Origin: CAZQKW01 sp964594075
GTDB taxonomy: Bacteria; Desulfobacterota; WTBG01; CAIYCZ01
Assembly (NCBI GenBank): GCA_964594075.1
Contig: CAZQKW010000011.1
Coordinates: 1 to 64,000 of the forward strand
DNA: 64,000 bases
Direction: 5' to 3'
Position numbers and translations under genes: made by a program. Each line of letters starts with the position of its first letter. The stretch's first letter is position 1. Under the pieces are notes generated by a model. That model ran no database searches, was not told where the DNA came from, and was given only the letters and a program-made list of their open reading frames with translations. Positions 34,015-42,324 of the stretch are shown in pieces.

Positions 34015-34977
34015 ACGAACACCCTTGTTCAAACAGTTACCGGATCTGTTCATCCGTCACAACTTGGTCGCACGCTTATCCACGAGCATATTTTCGTTGA
34101 ATACGGCGGACCTTCTCCAGAGGTTTTTCATCCTGGCCCCCTGCATGATGACATTCTCTGCAGTTGTATTAATTATATTGAAAAGCTCAAGACGTTCAAG
34201 GTTTCAACGGTGGTAGATCCTACCACCATTGATCTCGGCCGGAATGTGCTGCTCATGGCTGAAATTGCTTCCCGGACCGGTTTTGCGATCATCTGCGCAA
34301 CCGGCATTTACAGCCCTGCTGCCTATGTGCGGGTGCGCGAACGATTGGGCGGCGATTCGAATGCTGTTGCCGAACTGTTTATCAGGGAGTTGACCGAAGG
34401 CATTGACGATACCGAAATTAAAGCCGGCATTATTAAAGTTGTTACGGGAGGGACGAAGATAACCACAGCAGAATATGAGCTGCTGCGCGTTGCCGCACGT
34501 GCCGCAGTGGAAACCGGTGCACCGATTATCACGCATACAGAAGGCGTTCGCGGTGATGAGCAGCAGGAAATACTGACGGGCGCCGGCGTGCCAGCCGAGC
34601 GCATCGTCATCGGCCATAGCTGTCTGTCACGAAATTTTGACTATCATATGCGAATCGTGCAGAACGGCTCTTACCTGGCATTTGACCGCTTTGGCATGCC
34701 GGGCATGTCTGACGAAGCGCGTGCGTCATCGCTCGTCAAACTGATTGATGCTGGATGTGCCTCGCGTCTTATGGTTTCTCACGATTCAGTCTGGTATTGG
34801 GTGGACGGTCCGACCATCGGCACCGGAGCCTATAAGAACTGGGTCCCAACGAACTTTTTTGAACGAATTATCCCACTGCTCAGATATAACGGCGTAACAG
34901 ATGAACAGATTGAGACGATACTGTGTGAAAACCCGCACCGGTTTTTTTCAGGCAAAAAAACCCCGCCACTCAGGTAA
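34015..34977 (+). CDS. Phosphotriesterase-family hydrolase with apparent ACG start
   Basis: The family alignment begins upstream of the first conventional start (GTG, 34210). In the same frame, codons from 34015 read NTLVQTVTGSVHPSQLGRTLIHEH after an ACG. This includes the metal-binding HxH (His23, His25) needed for activity. GGAG stands six bases before the ACG, and no ATG, GTG or TTG is available between the upstream stop (33982) and 34210. Later ligands are present: the Lys in GIIKVVTGG, THTEG, GHS and SHDSVW. From ACG the protein is 320 residues, normal for the family. It is either a weak ACG start or a decayed ATG. Lactonase or esterase activity is likely; the substrate is unknown. Confidence 0.75.
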   Translation, partial: TNTLVQTVTGSVHPSQLGRTLIHEHIFVEYGGPSPEVFHPGPLHDDILCSCINYIEKLKTFKVSTVVDPTTIDLGRNVLLMAEIASRTGFAIICATGIYSPAAYVRVRERLGGDSNAVAELFIRELTEGIDDTEIKAGIIKVVTGGTKITTAEYELLRVAARAAVETGAPIITHTEGVRGDEQQEILTGAGVPAERIVIGHSCLSRNFDYHMRIVQNGSYLAFDRFGMPGMSDEARASSLVKLIDAGCASRLMVSHDSVWYWVDGPTIGTGAYKNWVPTNFFERIIPLLRYNGVTDEQIETILCENPHRFFSGKKTPPLR

Positions 34978-35071
34978 AAGCACACACCCTACCATACGCT
35001 GCACCTGCGGCAGCTATGCCCAGCCCTTTCCCGAAAAGTTCTTTTGCCAGGCTGTAGATTCATGTTGCTTC

Positions 35072-36400
35072 TTAATAAGCGGGAAATCCCAGCCGGGTGG
35101 CGGGCTTCATGGCGGCGATGGCCCGTTCGGGAGTGAAGGTTGCAAGCTTTTCTGCCAGGGTCGGGCGTTCTTTCTTTATTCGTTCAAGATGCGGTTGAAT
35201 GCCCCGCATAATGTGGCCGTAAAGATTAAACGGATTCAGCGACCAGAAGAGCTTTTGGGTGATTATGTTGTGCAGGTAATTAAGTTCATCTTCAGTAAAG
35301 ATGCGGAAAAAGACCGGGTAACAGAGAAAGTCTTTGTAATCATGCGTCTCCGGCCAGTTTCTTTTCCACCACGTTATATAATCCAGCACACCGTCCCGAT
35401 TTGGCTGGCCCGTGTGCAGCGCCTTGCAGACCGCATGTGCCGCCTTATGGCCGGAGAGCAGTGCGCCGGTGTTTTCTGCTTCGGCAAACCAGCAACTGTC
35501 GCCCACAAATAGGATATTGTTTTTAAACGGCTCGGGCGCCGGACTCCAGGCGTTTATAACGGCGCAGCGTTTGTGTGTTACTTCGACATTTTTAAACCAT
35601 TTGCTGAAGGCGCTTTTATTAATAAAAAAATTAAGTTTTTCATCGCCTGCAATATAGAGCCAGTATTCATCATTCCGGTAAACGCTGGGCAGCATACAAA
35701 AGTGCACAGCTCCCAGATTGCCTTCATGATCAAATGCGTTGCCCATGCAGATCATCTCGGAGCGGTCAAAGTGAACCCCGGTTATATAGTAGCTTACCGA
35801 GCCGGAAGTGAACAGAAAAACCCGGTCGCGGTTGAGGCCGGTTATGCGCGCCACGCGCGAATTGATTCCGTCTGCGGCGATACAGAACGTGCCGACAAGT
35901 TTTTCGCCGCTGCTCGTTATGACTTCCACGCCGCCTGCGGTGTTTCGCACGTCAATGACATTGCGCTCAAGCAAAAACGCCACGCCTGCCTTCAGCCCTT
36001 CTTCATACAAACCGTTGAGCAGGGCTTCTTTGTCAAAAACGACAGCCGCAATGCCTGCGCCTGAAGCATTTTTCTCGTAATCGCCGATTTCAATCCGGTC
36101 TTCTGCATTCGGCGCAATAAAATGCGTCGCATAAAATTCACGATAGCCGCCCGAATAGGTAACAGAAAAATTATTAACCGGGAAAACCCATTTCTGCTTT
36201 TCTCGTGAAAAATACATGCGTTCATTATAAAAAGAATCCATATTCATAAGAAACATCTGGGCGCAGGCCCGATATACCCTGGCCGGATGCGATTTTCGTT
36301 CCAGCAACGCGACTTTCAATCCATTTTCCGCTGCGGTCTTTGCAGCTTCCAGTCCAGAAGTTCCTCCCCCTACTACGACAAGGTCATATTGTTTCGCCAT
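35072..36400 (-). CDS. FAD-dependent oxidoreductase (geranylgeranyl reductase-like), paralogue 1
   Basis: A 442-residue flavoprotein. The N-terminal dinucleotide-binding motif is DLVVVGGGTSGLEAAKTAAENGLKVALLER. A second FAD motif ILFVGDSCWFAEAENTGALLSGHKAAHAV resembles the GDA.. region of geranylgeranyl reductases and flavin halogenases. YRACAQMF and IAADGINSRVAR are also seen. No membrane segment. It is strongly similar over its whole length to the next gene, so a tandem duplication is clear. They are 62 bp apart on the same strand. Substrate unknown; lipid or quinone saturation or a respiratory side role are both possible. Confidence 0.85.
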   Translation of the reverse strand: MAKQYDLVVVGGGTSGLEAAKTAAENGLKVALLERKSHPARVYRACAQMFLMNMDSFYNERMYFSREKQKWVFPVNNFSVTYSGGYREFYATHFIAPNAEDRIEIGDYEKNASGAGIAAVVFDKEALLNGLYEEGLKAGVAFLLERNVIDVRNTAGGVEVITSSGEKLVGTFCIAADGINSRVARITGLNRDRVFLFTSGSVSYYITGVHFDRSEMICMGNAFDHEGNLGAVHFCMLPSVYRNDEYWLYIAGDEKLNFFINKSAFSKWFKNVEVTHKRCAVINAWSPAPEPFKNNILFVGDSCWFAEAENTGALLSGHKAAHAVCKALHTGQPNRDGVLDYITWWKRNWPETHDYKDFLCYPVFFRIFTEDELNYLHNIITQKLFWSLNPFNLYGHIMRGIQPHLERIKKERPTLAEKLATFTPERAIAAMKPATRLGFPAY

Positions 36401-36462
36401 ACGGTAACCCTTTTAAATATGTTATCTCTGCCATTGCGTATTTGGTACCTGTTTGCTCTTTA

Positions 36463-37788
36463 TCAATAATTTGGATAGCCGGCACGGGTAGCTGGTTTCA
36501 ACATGGTGATGGCCATCTCGGGCTTGAACAGTGCAATCTTTTGGGCCAGCGCCGGGCGCTCCTGCTTAATTTTTTCCATATGCGGCTGGATCCCGATCAT
36601 AACCCGTTCGTACAGTTTAAACGGATTCATGGTCCATGGCAGTTTCTGCGTGACGATCCGGTGCAGATAGTTGTGCTCTTCTTCGTTAAACAAGCGATTA
36701 AAGACCGGGTAACACAGAAATTCCTTATAATCATGCGTTTCTGCCCAGTTGCGCTGCCACCAGGTAATATAGTCCATAATCCCCTCTCGATCCGGCTTGC
36801 CGCTGTGCAGGGCGTTGCACACGGCATGAGCCGCTTTGTGCCCTGACAACAGCGCGCCCGTGTTTTCGGCTTCTGCAAACCAACAGCTATCGCCCACAAA
36901 AACCACATTATCTTTGAAGGGTTCTTTTGCCGGACTCCAGTTATTGATGACCGCACATCTCTTGTGTGTTACCTGAACATTATGAAACCATTTCTTGAAA
37001 GGGCTGCTCTGCGTAAAAAACTCAAACCGCTCCTGATTGGGAATATACAACCAGTACTCGTCCTCCCGGTAAACGCTGGGCAGCATGGAGAACGGGAAGG
37101 TGCCGCGTCCGCCGGGTTCCGGACAGAGACCGAGAAAAATAGCTTCAGAGCGATCAAATTTGACGCCCGTTATATAATAGCTGATCGCTCTGCCGGTATT
37201 GCAGAACACCCGGTCGCGATTTAATCCCAAAACCCGCGCCAGTCGCGAGTTAGCGCCATCGGCAGCTATGCAGAAAGTGCCGACAAACCGCTCGCCCGTG
37301 CTGGTCAGAATTTCTACCCCCTGGGCACACGTACGGGCATTAATCACATTGCGCTCAAGATAGTAGCGAACGCCGGCTTTTTTGCCTTCCTCGAATAGCC
37401 CGCCTAATAATGCGCCTTTGTCAAACACAACTGCGGGGATGCCCTGTCCCGCTGCATTTTTCTCATAATCGCCTATCTCAATCCGGTCTTCGGCATTGGG
37501 AGCAATAAAATGACAGCCGTAAAATTCGCGATACGTGCCGGCATAGTTCACCGAAAAGTTATTAACCGGGAAAATCCACTTTTTGGTGTCGCGGCAAAAA
37601 TACATGCGTTCATTGTAAAAGGAATCCATGTTCATCAAAAACATCTGGGCACAGGAACGCTGGATGATTGCCGGATTGGTTTTGCGTTCAAGCACTGCCA
37701 CCGCAAGACCATTTTCCGCTGCGGTTTTTGCCGCCTCAAGTCCGGATGTTCCGCCGCCCACCACTATCAGATCATATTTTTTTGCCAT
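36463..37788 (-). CDS. FAD-dependent oxidoreductase (geranylgeranyl reductase-like), paralogue 2
   Basis: A 441-residue flavoprotein, first gene of the duplicated pair. It shares MAKKYDLIVVGGGTSGLEAAKTAAENGL, IAPNAEDRIEIGDYEKNA, VFDKGALL, FCIAADGANSRLAR, GLNRDRVF and VVFVGDSCWFAEAENTGALLSGHKAAHAV with paralogue 1. Differences concentrate in the middle (around residues 225-245) and in the C-terminal cap, where substrates usually contact. The retained FAD motifs in both copies argue that both are active. A 114-bp gap separates it from the Kdo-kinase-like gene. Confidence 0.85.
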   Translation of the reverse strand: MAKKYDLIVVGGGTSGLEAAKTAAENGLAVAVLERKTNPAIIQRSCAQMFLMNMDSFYNERMYFCRDTKKWIFPVNNFSVNYAGTYREFYGCHFIAPNAEDRIEIGDYEKNAAGQGIPAVVFDKGALLGGLFEEGKKAGVRYYLERNVINARTCAQGVEILTSTGERFVGTFCIAADGANSRLARVLGLNRDRVFCNTGRAISYYITGVKFDRSEAIFLGLCPEPGGRGTFPFSMLPSVYREDEYWLYIPNQERFEFFTQSSPFKKWFHNVQVTHKRCAVINNWSPAKEPFKDNVVFVGDSCWFAEAENTGALLSGHKAAHAVCNALHSGKPDREGIMDYITWWQRNWAETHDYKEFLCYPVFNRLFNEEEHNYLHRIVTQKLPWTMNPFKLYERVMIGIQPHMEKIKQERPALAQKIALFKPEMAITMLKPATRAGYPNY

Positions 37789-37902
37789 TGTGTAATCCTC
37801 ACCTTCTGTTCTGTGAATCTTTGATGTGCAATAGCGAAGGCAGGCGAATATGCTCTGCCACCCATTGTGTGCTTTCTGCTGCCAGTCTGAGGTCTTGGCG
37901 CT

Positions 37903-38868
37903 CTATTGCTTCTTTCTATCAAACAGTTTCTCAATCTTCCAGCGTATTTTTCGGGCGCTCACTGAAAGCTTCACGCGCATATAATCTTTTCGCAGCCGTT
38001 TCATCAGTTGTTTATTATCCCCCCAGTAGGCGCGCAGAAAAAAGAGCTGGTCGCGTTCGGTCACAGCGAGCCCCTGCTCCCTGAGTTTCATCATCGAACG
38101 GCAAAAACGCAATACGTTTCTACTGCGTTCAGTGTGGTTCAGCTGCTTCTTATGCCGGGATTTATCCCAATCCAGGATATACACCCGGTCATCATGGTGC
38201 GTATCTATAAGGATATTTTTCAGATTGAGATCGCCGTGAAAAAAACCCCGGTCATGCATTAAACGAATTGCCTGTGCCACCTTTGCCAGCAGTATTCGTT
38301 TTCTGCAAAACCCTTCCCTCCCCGCGCTCATGGCGACCGCCGCAAAAACCGCAGGTAAATGTGCTGCGGACGGCAGTTCACTGCTGATAAGATATGCCTT
38401 ATAAAAAGGACCAGCAACGCGTTCGGTTACTGCAGCCAGTATCGGGGCTGTAGGAATTCCGCTATTGAACGCATCGGTTGCTACGCGCAGCTCTTTGAAA
38501 AGCCGTCGTTCGCCCCAGTAAACATCTGGGATGAAAAATCTAAGCAGCCCGCCCCTGCGGCACTTTCTGATCACCATTTTTTCCTGATTGCGCGCCTGAA
38601 TGGGAATTACCGGTGTAACGCCTCTCCCCAAAAGTGCCCTGTGATTGCTCTGGCAGCCCTGCATCAGTTTTTCGGGATTTTCAATACCCTGTTGCAGCAG
38701 GTCATTGCAATATGTTTCCCTGATAGCAATAGTAGTGGTGCCGCGGTGAATGACCAAAAAACCTTGAGGACAAACTGTGTGTTTCATCTGTGTATCTGAG
38801 TTAATGGTTAATAAACCGAACCGCGATACAGCAGGCACGTAACATTGTATGATAAAATCCTGAGACAT
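37903..38868 (-). CDS. Kdo/LPS core kinase-like protein
   Basis: A 321-residue protein of the WaaP/KdkA (lipopolysaccharide kinase) family. The kinase-like catalytic loop is HGDLNLKNILID and the metal-binding DWD follows in VYILDWDKSR; MVIRKCRRGG supplies a probable ATP-binding lysine. KdkA phosphorylates the Kdo residue of LPS in organisms with a single Kdo. It is consistent with rfaE2 at 8.9 kb, marking a Gram-negative envelope. The exact sugar acceptor cannot be told from sequence. Neighbouring genes do not look like LPS genes. Confidence 0.83.
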   Translation of the reverse strand: MSQDFIIQCYVPAVSRFGLLTINSDTQMKHTVCPQGFLVIHRGTTTIAIRETYCNDLLQQGIENPEKLMQGCQSNHRALLGRGVTPVIPIQARNQEKMVIRKCRRGGLLRFFIPDVYWGERRLFKELRVATDAFNSGIPTAPILAAVTERVAGPFYKAYLISSELPSAAHLPAVFAAVAMSAGREGFCRKRILLAKVAQAIRLMHDRGFFHGDLNLKNILIDTHHDDRVYILDWDKSRHKKQLNHTERSRNVLRFCRSMMKLREQGLAVTERDQLFFLRAYWGDNKQLMKRLRKDYMRVKLSVSARKIRWKIEKLFDRKKQ

Positions 38869-39075
38869 GATTTGTCAAACAGTAAAATTACTACAGGGGG
38901 TTCCTCTAATTTTTTTGCCGTGCTCTTAATGCACATGAGGGTTTGGCCCACAAAGATATTCTCGTTGACTTACTCACGACGCCGCTTCTTTTTTTCTTCT
39001 TTTCCCCTGCTGTCATGCTGTTTGTCTGATTCTTAAAGAGAATTTTTGGGAAAACTCGTGTTAATAATTAATAGA

Positions 39076-39097
39076 CCCCGGCGTATTACAGCCGGGG
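39076..39097 (-). terminator. Terminator-like hairpin after the membrane Fe-S operon
   Basis: A perfect 7-bp stem ccccggc/gccgggg with an 8-base loop, about 40 bp after the stop of the 39135 gene. The following minus-strand tail is T-rich but interrupted, so this is a weak terminator call. The gap 38869-39134 holds nothing else. Confidence 0.5.
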
Positions 39098-39134
39098 CCT
39101 ATGGTGTTACCTGTGATCACGCGTAATCTCCGCA

Positions 39135-39953
39135 TCACCGTTTTGTCTGAACGTCGTTCGGGGTCTCAACCGGCATCGGGGTAAACACCGCTTCCTGGTC
39201 GGGAGTGCCAGTGTGCGGTGCGGTGCGCGCATCTTCGATATATCTGTCAAAGAACCCTTTCTCCTTTTTATCCTTGATCCACCGAATTCTGCCAAAAGAA
39301 GGAACGTGACCCGGGCATTTCTGCACACAGTGCATGCACAAAATGCAATGCGTGGGAGCGCTGCGGCGGCCCAGGTTAACCACGTCTCGTTCACCATGTA
39401 TGTGCATAGGGCATACCTGCGCCCATACGCATCCGTTCTTGCAGTGTATGCATTTATCCGGGTCTGCCTTAATCCCCCAGGTTCTAATTCTCCCATAAAC
39501 CATTGACCCGGTGCCCAGCGGGCAGATATAGCGACACCAGTGGCGGGGAATAATAAACAGGCCGATGCCGACTGCAACAATGTCAAAGATATGCACGTAC
39601 CATATGTAAAAATCAAGGTCCCAGAAAATTTCAAAGGTTCCAAAAAAGATAAAAAAACCATACACCCAGTACCAGCTATGCATCCATTTGGGCAATTGCA
39701 TGCGTTTCCATTTCAATTTATTGGTCACAAATTCAATAACCGCTGAATACATGCAGTACCAGCCGCACCCCCATCTGCCAAAGATGGCAGGCAGCAGGAT
39801 CAAAACGATCCCGAACCAGGCCCACCAGTAAAGCCAAAGCCCATTTGGCATGCCTTTGAAATAGCGATAATAGAGGTACAGGTAAATAAGCAGCGTGAGA
39901 AACAGGGTAAGAGAACGCCAACGTTGCCAGTTAACCTTGTGTTGGACAATCAT
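39135..39953 (-). CDS. NapH-like membrane ferredoxin protein
   Basis: A 272-residue membrane iron-sulfur protein. About four hydrophobic segments fall between residues 12 and 140, with GRWGCGWYC and CRYICPLG motifs at membrane edges as in NapH/NosR/RdxA-type proteins. Two C-terminal [4Fe-4S] clusters follow: CIHCKNGCVWAQVCPM (with an atypical insert) and CILCMHCVQKCPG. Its start overlaps the upstream membrane gene by 4 bp, so they form one module. Such proteins pass electrons between quinol and periplasmic or cytoplasmic partners. No catalytic subunit is encoded beside it. Confidence 0.86.
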   Translation of the reverse strand: MIVQHKVNWQRWRSLTLFLTLLIYLYLYYRYFKGMPNGLWLYWWAWFGIVLILLPAIFGRWGCGWYCMYSAVIEFVTNKLKWKRMQLPKWMHSWYWVYGFFIFFGTFEIFWDLDFYIWYVHIFDIVAVGIGLFIIPRHWCRYICPLGTGSMVYGRIRTWGIKADPDKCIHCKNGCVWAQVCPMHIHGERDVVNLGRRSAPTHCILCMHCVQKCPGHVPSFGRIRWIKDKKEKGFFDRYIEDARTAPHTGTPDQEAVFTPMPVETPNDVQTKR

Positions 39954-41209
39954 GCGGCACCTCCTTCCTCGCCTGCGGCAATGAAACGAATCAGTCTTAC
40001 TATTTCAGGATCCATGTCTTCGAAGGTTAGCCATTTCTTTTCATCCCACTTGATGAGCGTTTGCGCCTCCTCTGCCGTCAAATTTATATGCTTTTTCTTC
40101 TTAAACTCTTCCTCAATCATGCTGCGGACGATATCTGCATATGTCCACTTTTTCTCCTTGGTCTCTGCTAAATATTTCTGGTAAATAGGGTCAACCAGCT
40201 TGGTATTCTTGGTAATAATAATTTTTCCCTCTTCTTGCAGGGCCTCCATGCGATCAATGGTCTGGCCGACTGATTCATAATGGCCGCCCAGAATCATGAG
40301 TTCATTTTCAATGTTTATTCTGTCCCGCTGTCTAAAGTTGAACTCATAATAAAATGCAGCCACTATAACACAGGCCCACCCGGCAATCTTGCCCCCATAC
40401 GTGTCAACAAAGCGCTGTTTGCCCATGCCTTCAAGGATTTTTTTGCCGCTCAAAAGAAGCGCCCAGACAACAATCACTATCAGTGCCATATAGCCTGTTA
40501 TTTCCGCCACGGTAAAACGCGGATTGCTACTCCAGATGCCCGATATGACGTAGGTGCAATAAAAAATCCAGGGAAGATTCAGCAGGTAACCCTGCCACCG
40601 TTTTAGTTTGAACAAGTACCGGTGCAGACCATACATCAACGCAATTGACCACATGAAGAATATGAGGCCGGTCATGATGTAGGTGCGCCAATATGCCTCT
40701 ATCGTCTGGACTGGCGGAACCAGGGACTTATCGCCGGGAAATCCCAAGTGGATAATTTGCGGCGTAATCACCCACACTGCCTCGCCAGATGCGGAATACC
40801 ACCACGTCTTGTAAGGGATCATGGCTATTCCAGTAGCCATCACCACTTTCCAAAAACTTGGTCGTTCACGGTTAAAAATCGTAATAAGGATGTAATTGAG
40901 CATTACGAAGCCCAAGATAACGGGCACCTGATACATGAAGGCAGTGAACCACAAAGCAAAAATGTCAGATGTTACTCCCTCAGGTCCCGGTATCCACCTA
41001 AAATAGGGTTCCAGCGTTTCGCTCATGTGGATTCCCCAATTTTGAATCGGCTGCATAATGGTCATGGGGAAATACTCATAGCACTCTGCCATGCCTCTGA
41101 TGGTAAGGACGACCACTGACAGAGATTCCCAGAAAACCCGGGTCTGATAAATTTTTAGCCCTCGATTTTCTCTCTGGAGTTCGTCGCTAAAATCATTGAA
41201 CCAACCCAT
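39950..41209 (-). CDS. Multi-spanning membrane protein of unknown family
   Basis: A 419-residue protein. The ATG at 41209 is chosen over an in-frame start 171 bp upstream because gggaggt stands 7 bases before it. The first 290 or so residues hold about seven hydrophobic segments (FTAFMYQVPVILGFVML, IMTGLIFFMWSIALMYG, MALIVIVVWALLLSG, IAGWACVIVAAFYYEF and others). The rest is a charged, soluble, helical C-terminal domain (IIITKNTKLVDPIYQKYL...EEEFKKKKHINL). No cysteine cluster or heme motif is seen. It overlaps the NapH-like gene by 4 bp and probably anchors it or exchanges quinol with it. I do not recognise the family. Confidence 0.82.
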   Translation of the reverse strand: MGWFNDFSDELQRENRGLKIYQTRVFWESLSVVVLTIRGMAECYEYFPMTIMQPIQNWGIHMSETLEPYFRWIPGPEGVTSDIFALWFTAFMYQVPVILGFVMLNYILITIFNRERPSFWKVVMATGIAMIPYKTWWYSASGEAVWVITPQIIHLGFPGDKSLVPPVQTIEAYWRTYIMTGLIFFMWSIALMYGLHRYLFKLKRWQGYLLNLPWIFYCTYVISGIWSSNPRFTVAEITGYMALIVIVVWALLLSGKKILEGMGKQRFVDTYGGKIAGWACVIVAAFYYEFNFRQRDRINIENELMILGGHYESVGQTIDRMEALQEEGKIIITKNTKLVDPIYQKYLAETKEKKWTYADIVRSMIEEEFKKKKHINLTAEEAQTLIKWDEKKWLTFEDMDPEIVRLIRFIAAGEEGGAA

Positions 41210-41295
41210 ATAATACCTCCCGTTTATTAAGCTTAAAGGTAAGACATGAAAATAAGGTGGCAAGAAGATGAAATAAGCGGAGTGCTGGAGAAATT

Positions 41296-41601
41296 TTATA
41301 GAAGCAGATTGACGGTTGTGACTATAGTGAGATTTATAGGGGAGAAAATTACACCGCCAGCCGGTTGTGATATCGGACAAGGCGCGGGTGTAAAAAGCGG
41401 TGCGTGACTGTTTAAAAAGACTGCAATTGGTTCTGTCTGAAATTCATTTTTTAGCAGTTTTTTAGTCTTTCTAAAGTCATTCTGGTTAATCAGTACCCTA
41501 CCGCCGTGGGCCGAACTCAGTATTTCTGCGTAGGGACAGAGCATGAGATAGACAAATGCAAATAGCAGGAGCAGACCCAGGACGCGTTGATAGCTTTTCA
41601 C
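41296..41601 (-). CDS. Small signal-anchored protein co-transcribed with padR
   Basis: A 101-residue protein starting with GTG; its start overlaps the padR stop by 4 bp (GTGA), and ggaga lies 9 bases upstream. A single N-terminal hydrophobic segment VLGLLLLFAFVYLMLCPYAEIL acts as signal or anchor. The rest is short, with no recognised motif; it has two cysteines and a late SPINLTIVTTVNLLL tail. The tight overlap with padR is the best evidence that it is real. It lies between padR and the two membrane genes, all on the same strand. Confidence 0.65.
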   Translation of the reverse strand: MKSYQRVLGLLLLFAFVYLMLCPYAEILSSAHGGRVLINQNDFRKTKKLLKNEFQTEPIAVFLNSHAPLFTPAPCPISQPAGGVIFSPINLTIVTTVNLLL

Positions 41602-41975
41602 GGTTGTTGTCTCCGATTGGCTCTGCGGAATGTATCCATGACGGGAACCAGTAGCCCATACATCTCGTCAAGCAGCTTTCTGCCAAACGGCGTCAAGGAA
41701 TAATATTTTCTATTTGCCCCCTGAGAAGAAGGCTCGGAATGACTTTTAAGCAATCCGTCTCTTTCCAGTGCGCGAAGTTTTTTATACAGGTTGTTCCGGT
41801 CAATGTCAAAGAGGCCGTTGGTAATTCTGAGGACCTCGGCCTTGATTTCATAGGCGTACTGGGATTTCTGACTAATAAGGGCTAACGTCGCGAACTGAAG
41901 GAACCCCCTTTTTAAGTCAAAAATTAACTGGTCCATATGCCGCTTGATAACGCGTTGTTTGTCTATATCATTCAT
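41598..41975 (-). CDS. PadR-family transcriptional regulator
   Basis: A 125-residue winged-helix regulator. The DNA-binding part reads ALISQKSQYAYEIKAEVLRITNGLFDIDRNNLYKKLRALERDGLLKSHSEPSSQGANRKYYSLTPFGRKLL, with the N-DIDRNNLYKKLRALE recognition helix and the wing SQGANRKYYSLTPFG of PadR proteins. The ATG at 41975 is preferred to a longer frame because the promoter at 42048-42076 would start transcription near 42041. It heads a probable operon with the small protein and the membrane Fe-S pair, which it likely controls. The effector is unknown. Confidence 0.88.
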   Translation of the reverse strand: MNDIDKQRVIKRHMDQLIFDLKRGFLQFATLALISQKSQYAYEIKAEVLRITNGLFDIDRNNLYKKLRALERDGLLKSHSEPSSQGANRKYYSLTPFGRKLLDEMYGLLVPVMDTFRRANRRQQP

Positions 41976-42025
41976 ATACTGCAAACAATTAAAAGAAAAG
42001 TTACCCCAGAAAATAGTTCTTTTAG

Positions 42026-42076
42026 ATGTATTCTTTAAGACTACATATATATAGTGCAACCTGTGCCCTTTGTCAA
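42026..42076 (-). promoter_or_regulatory. padR promoter with overlapping inverted repeat
   Basis: On the minus strand: a perfect -35 TTGACA (42071-42076), a 17-bp spacer and -10 TATATA (42048-42053). Immediately downstream is an inverted repeat ATGTA-N11-TACAT (42026-42046). Its half-sites resemble the ATGT/ACAT pattern of PadR operators and would cover the transcription start, which suggests self-repression. Confidence 0.65.
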
Positions 42077-42324
42077 GAAAAAATAATGTCTGGTGTCTGA
42101 GCGTTTCCCTAAACATTTCATAGGTGGGATGAAGAAGCGTCTGAGGGTTTCATTTGCCTTTTTTTACCTCTTCTTTGGTATTCTTGAGTGGGTTACCTGA
42201 ACGCCATGGATAAATTTTTTGGGAAACCGCATAAAAATTATGAAGGATCCAAATATGACACTACCATCTGCTAAAACTTTATGCTATATAACGTGGCAAT
42301 TTGCCTTAAATTTAAAAGGAGAGC

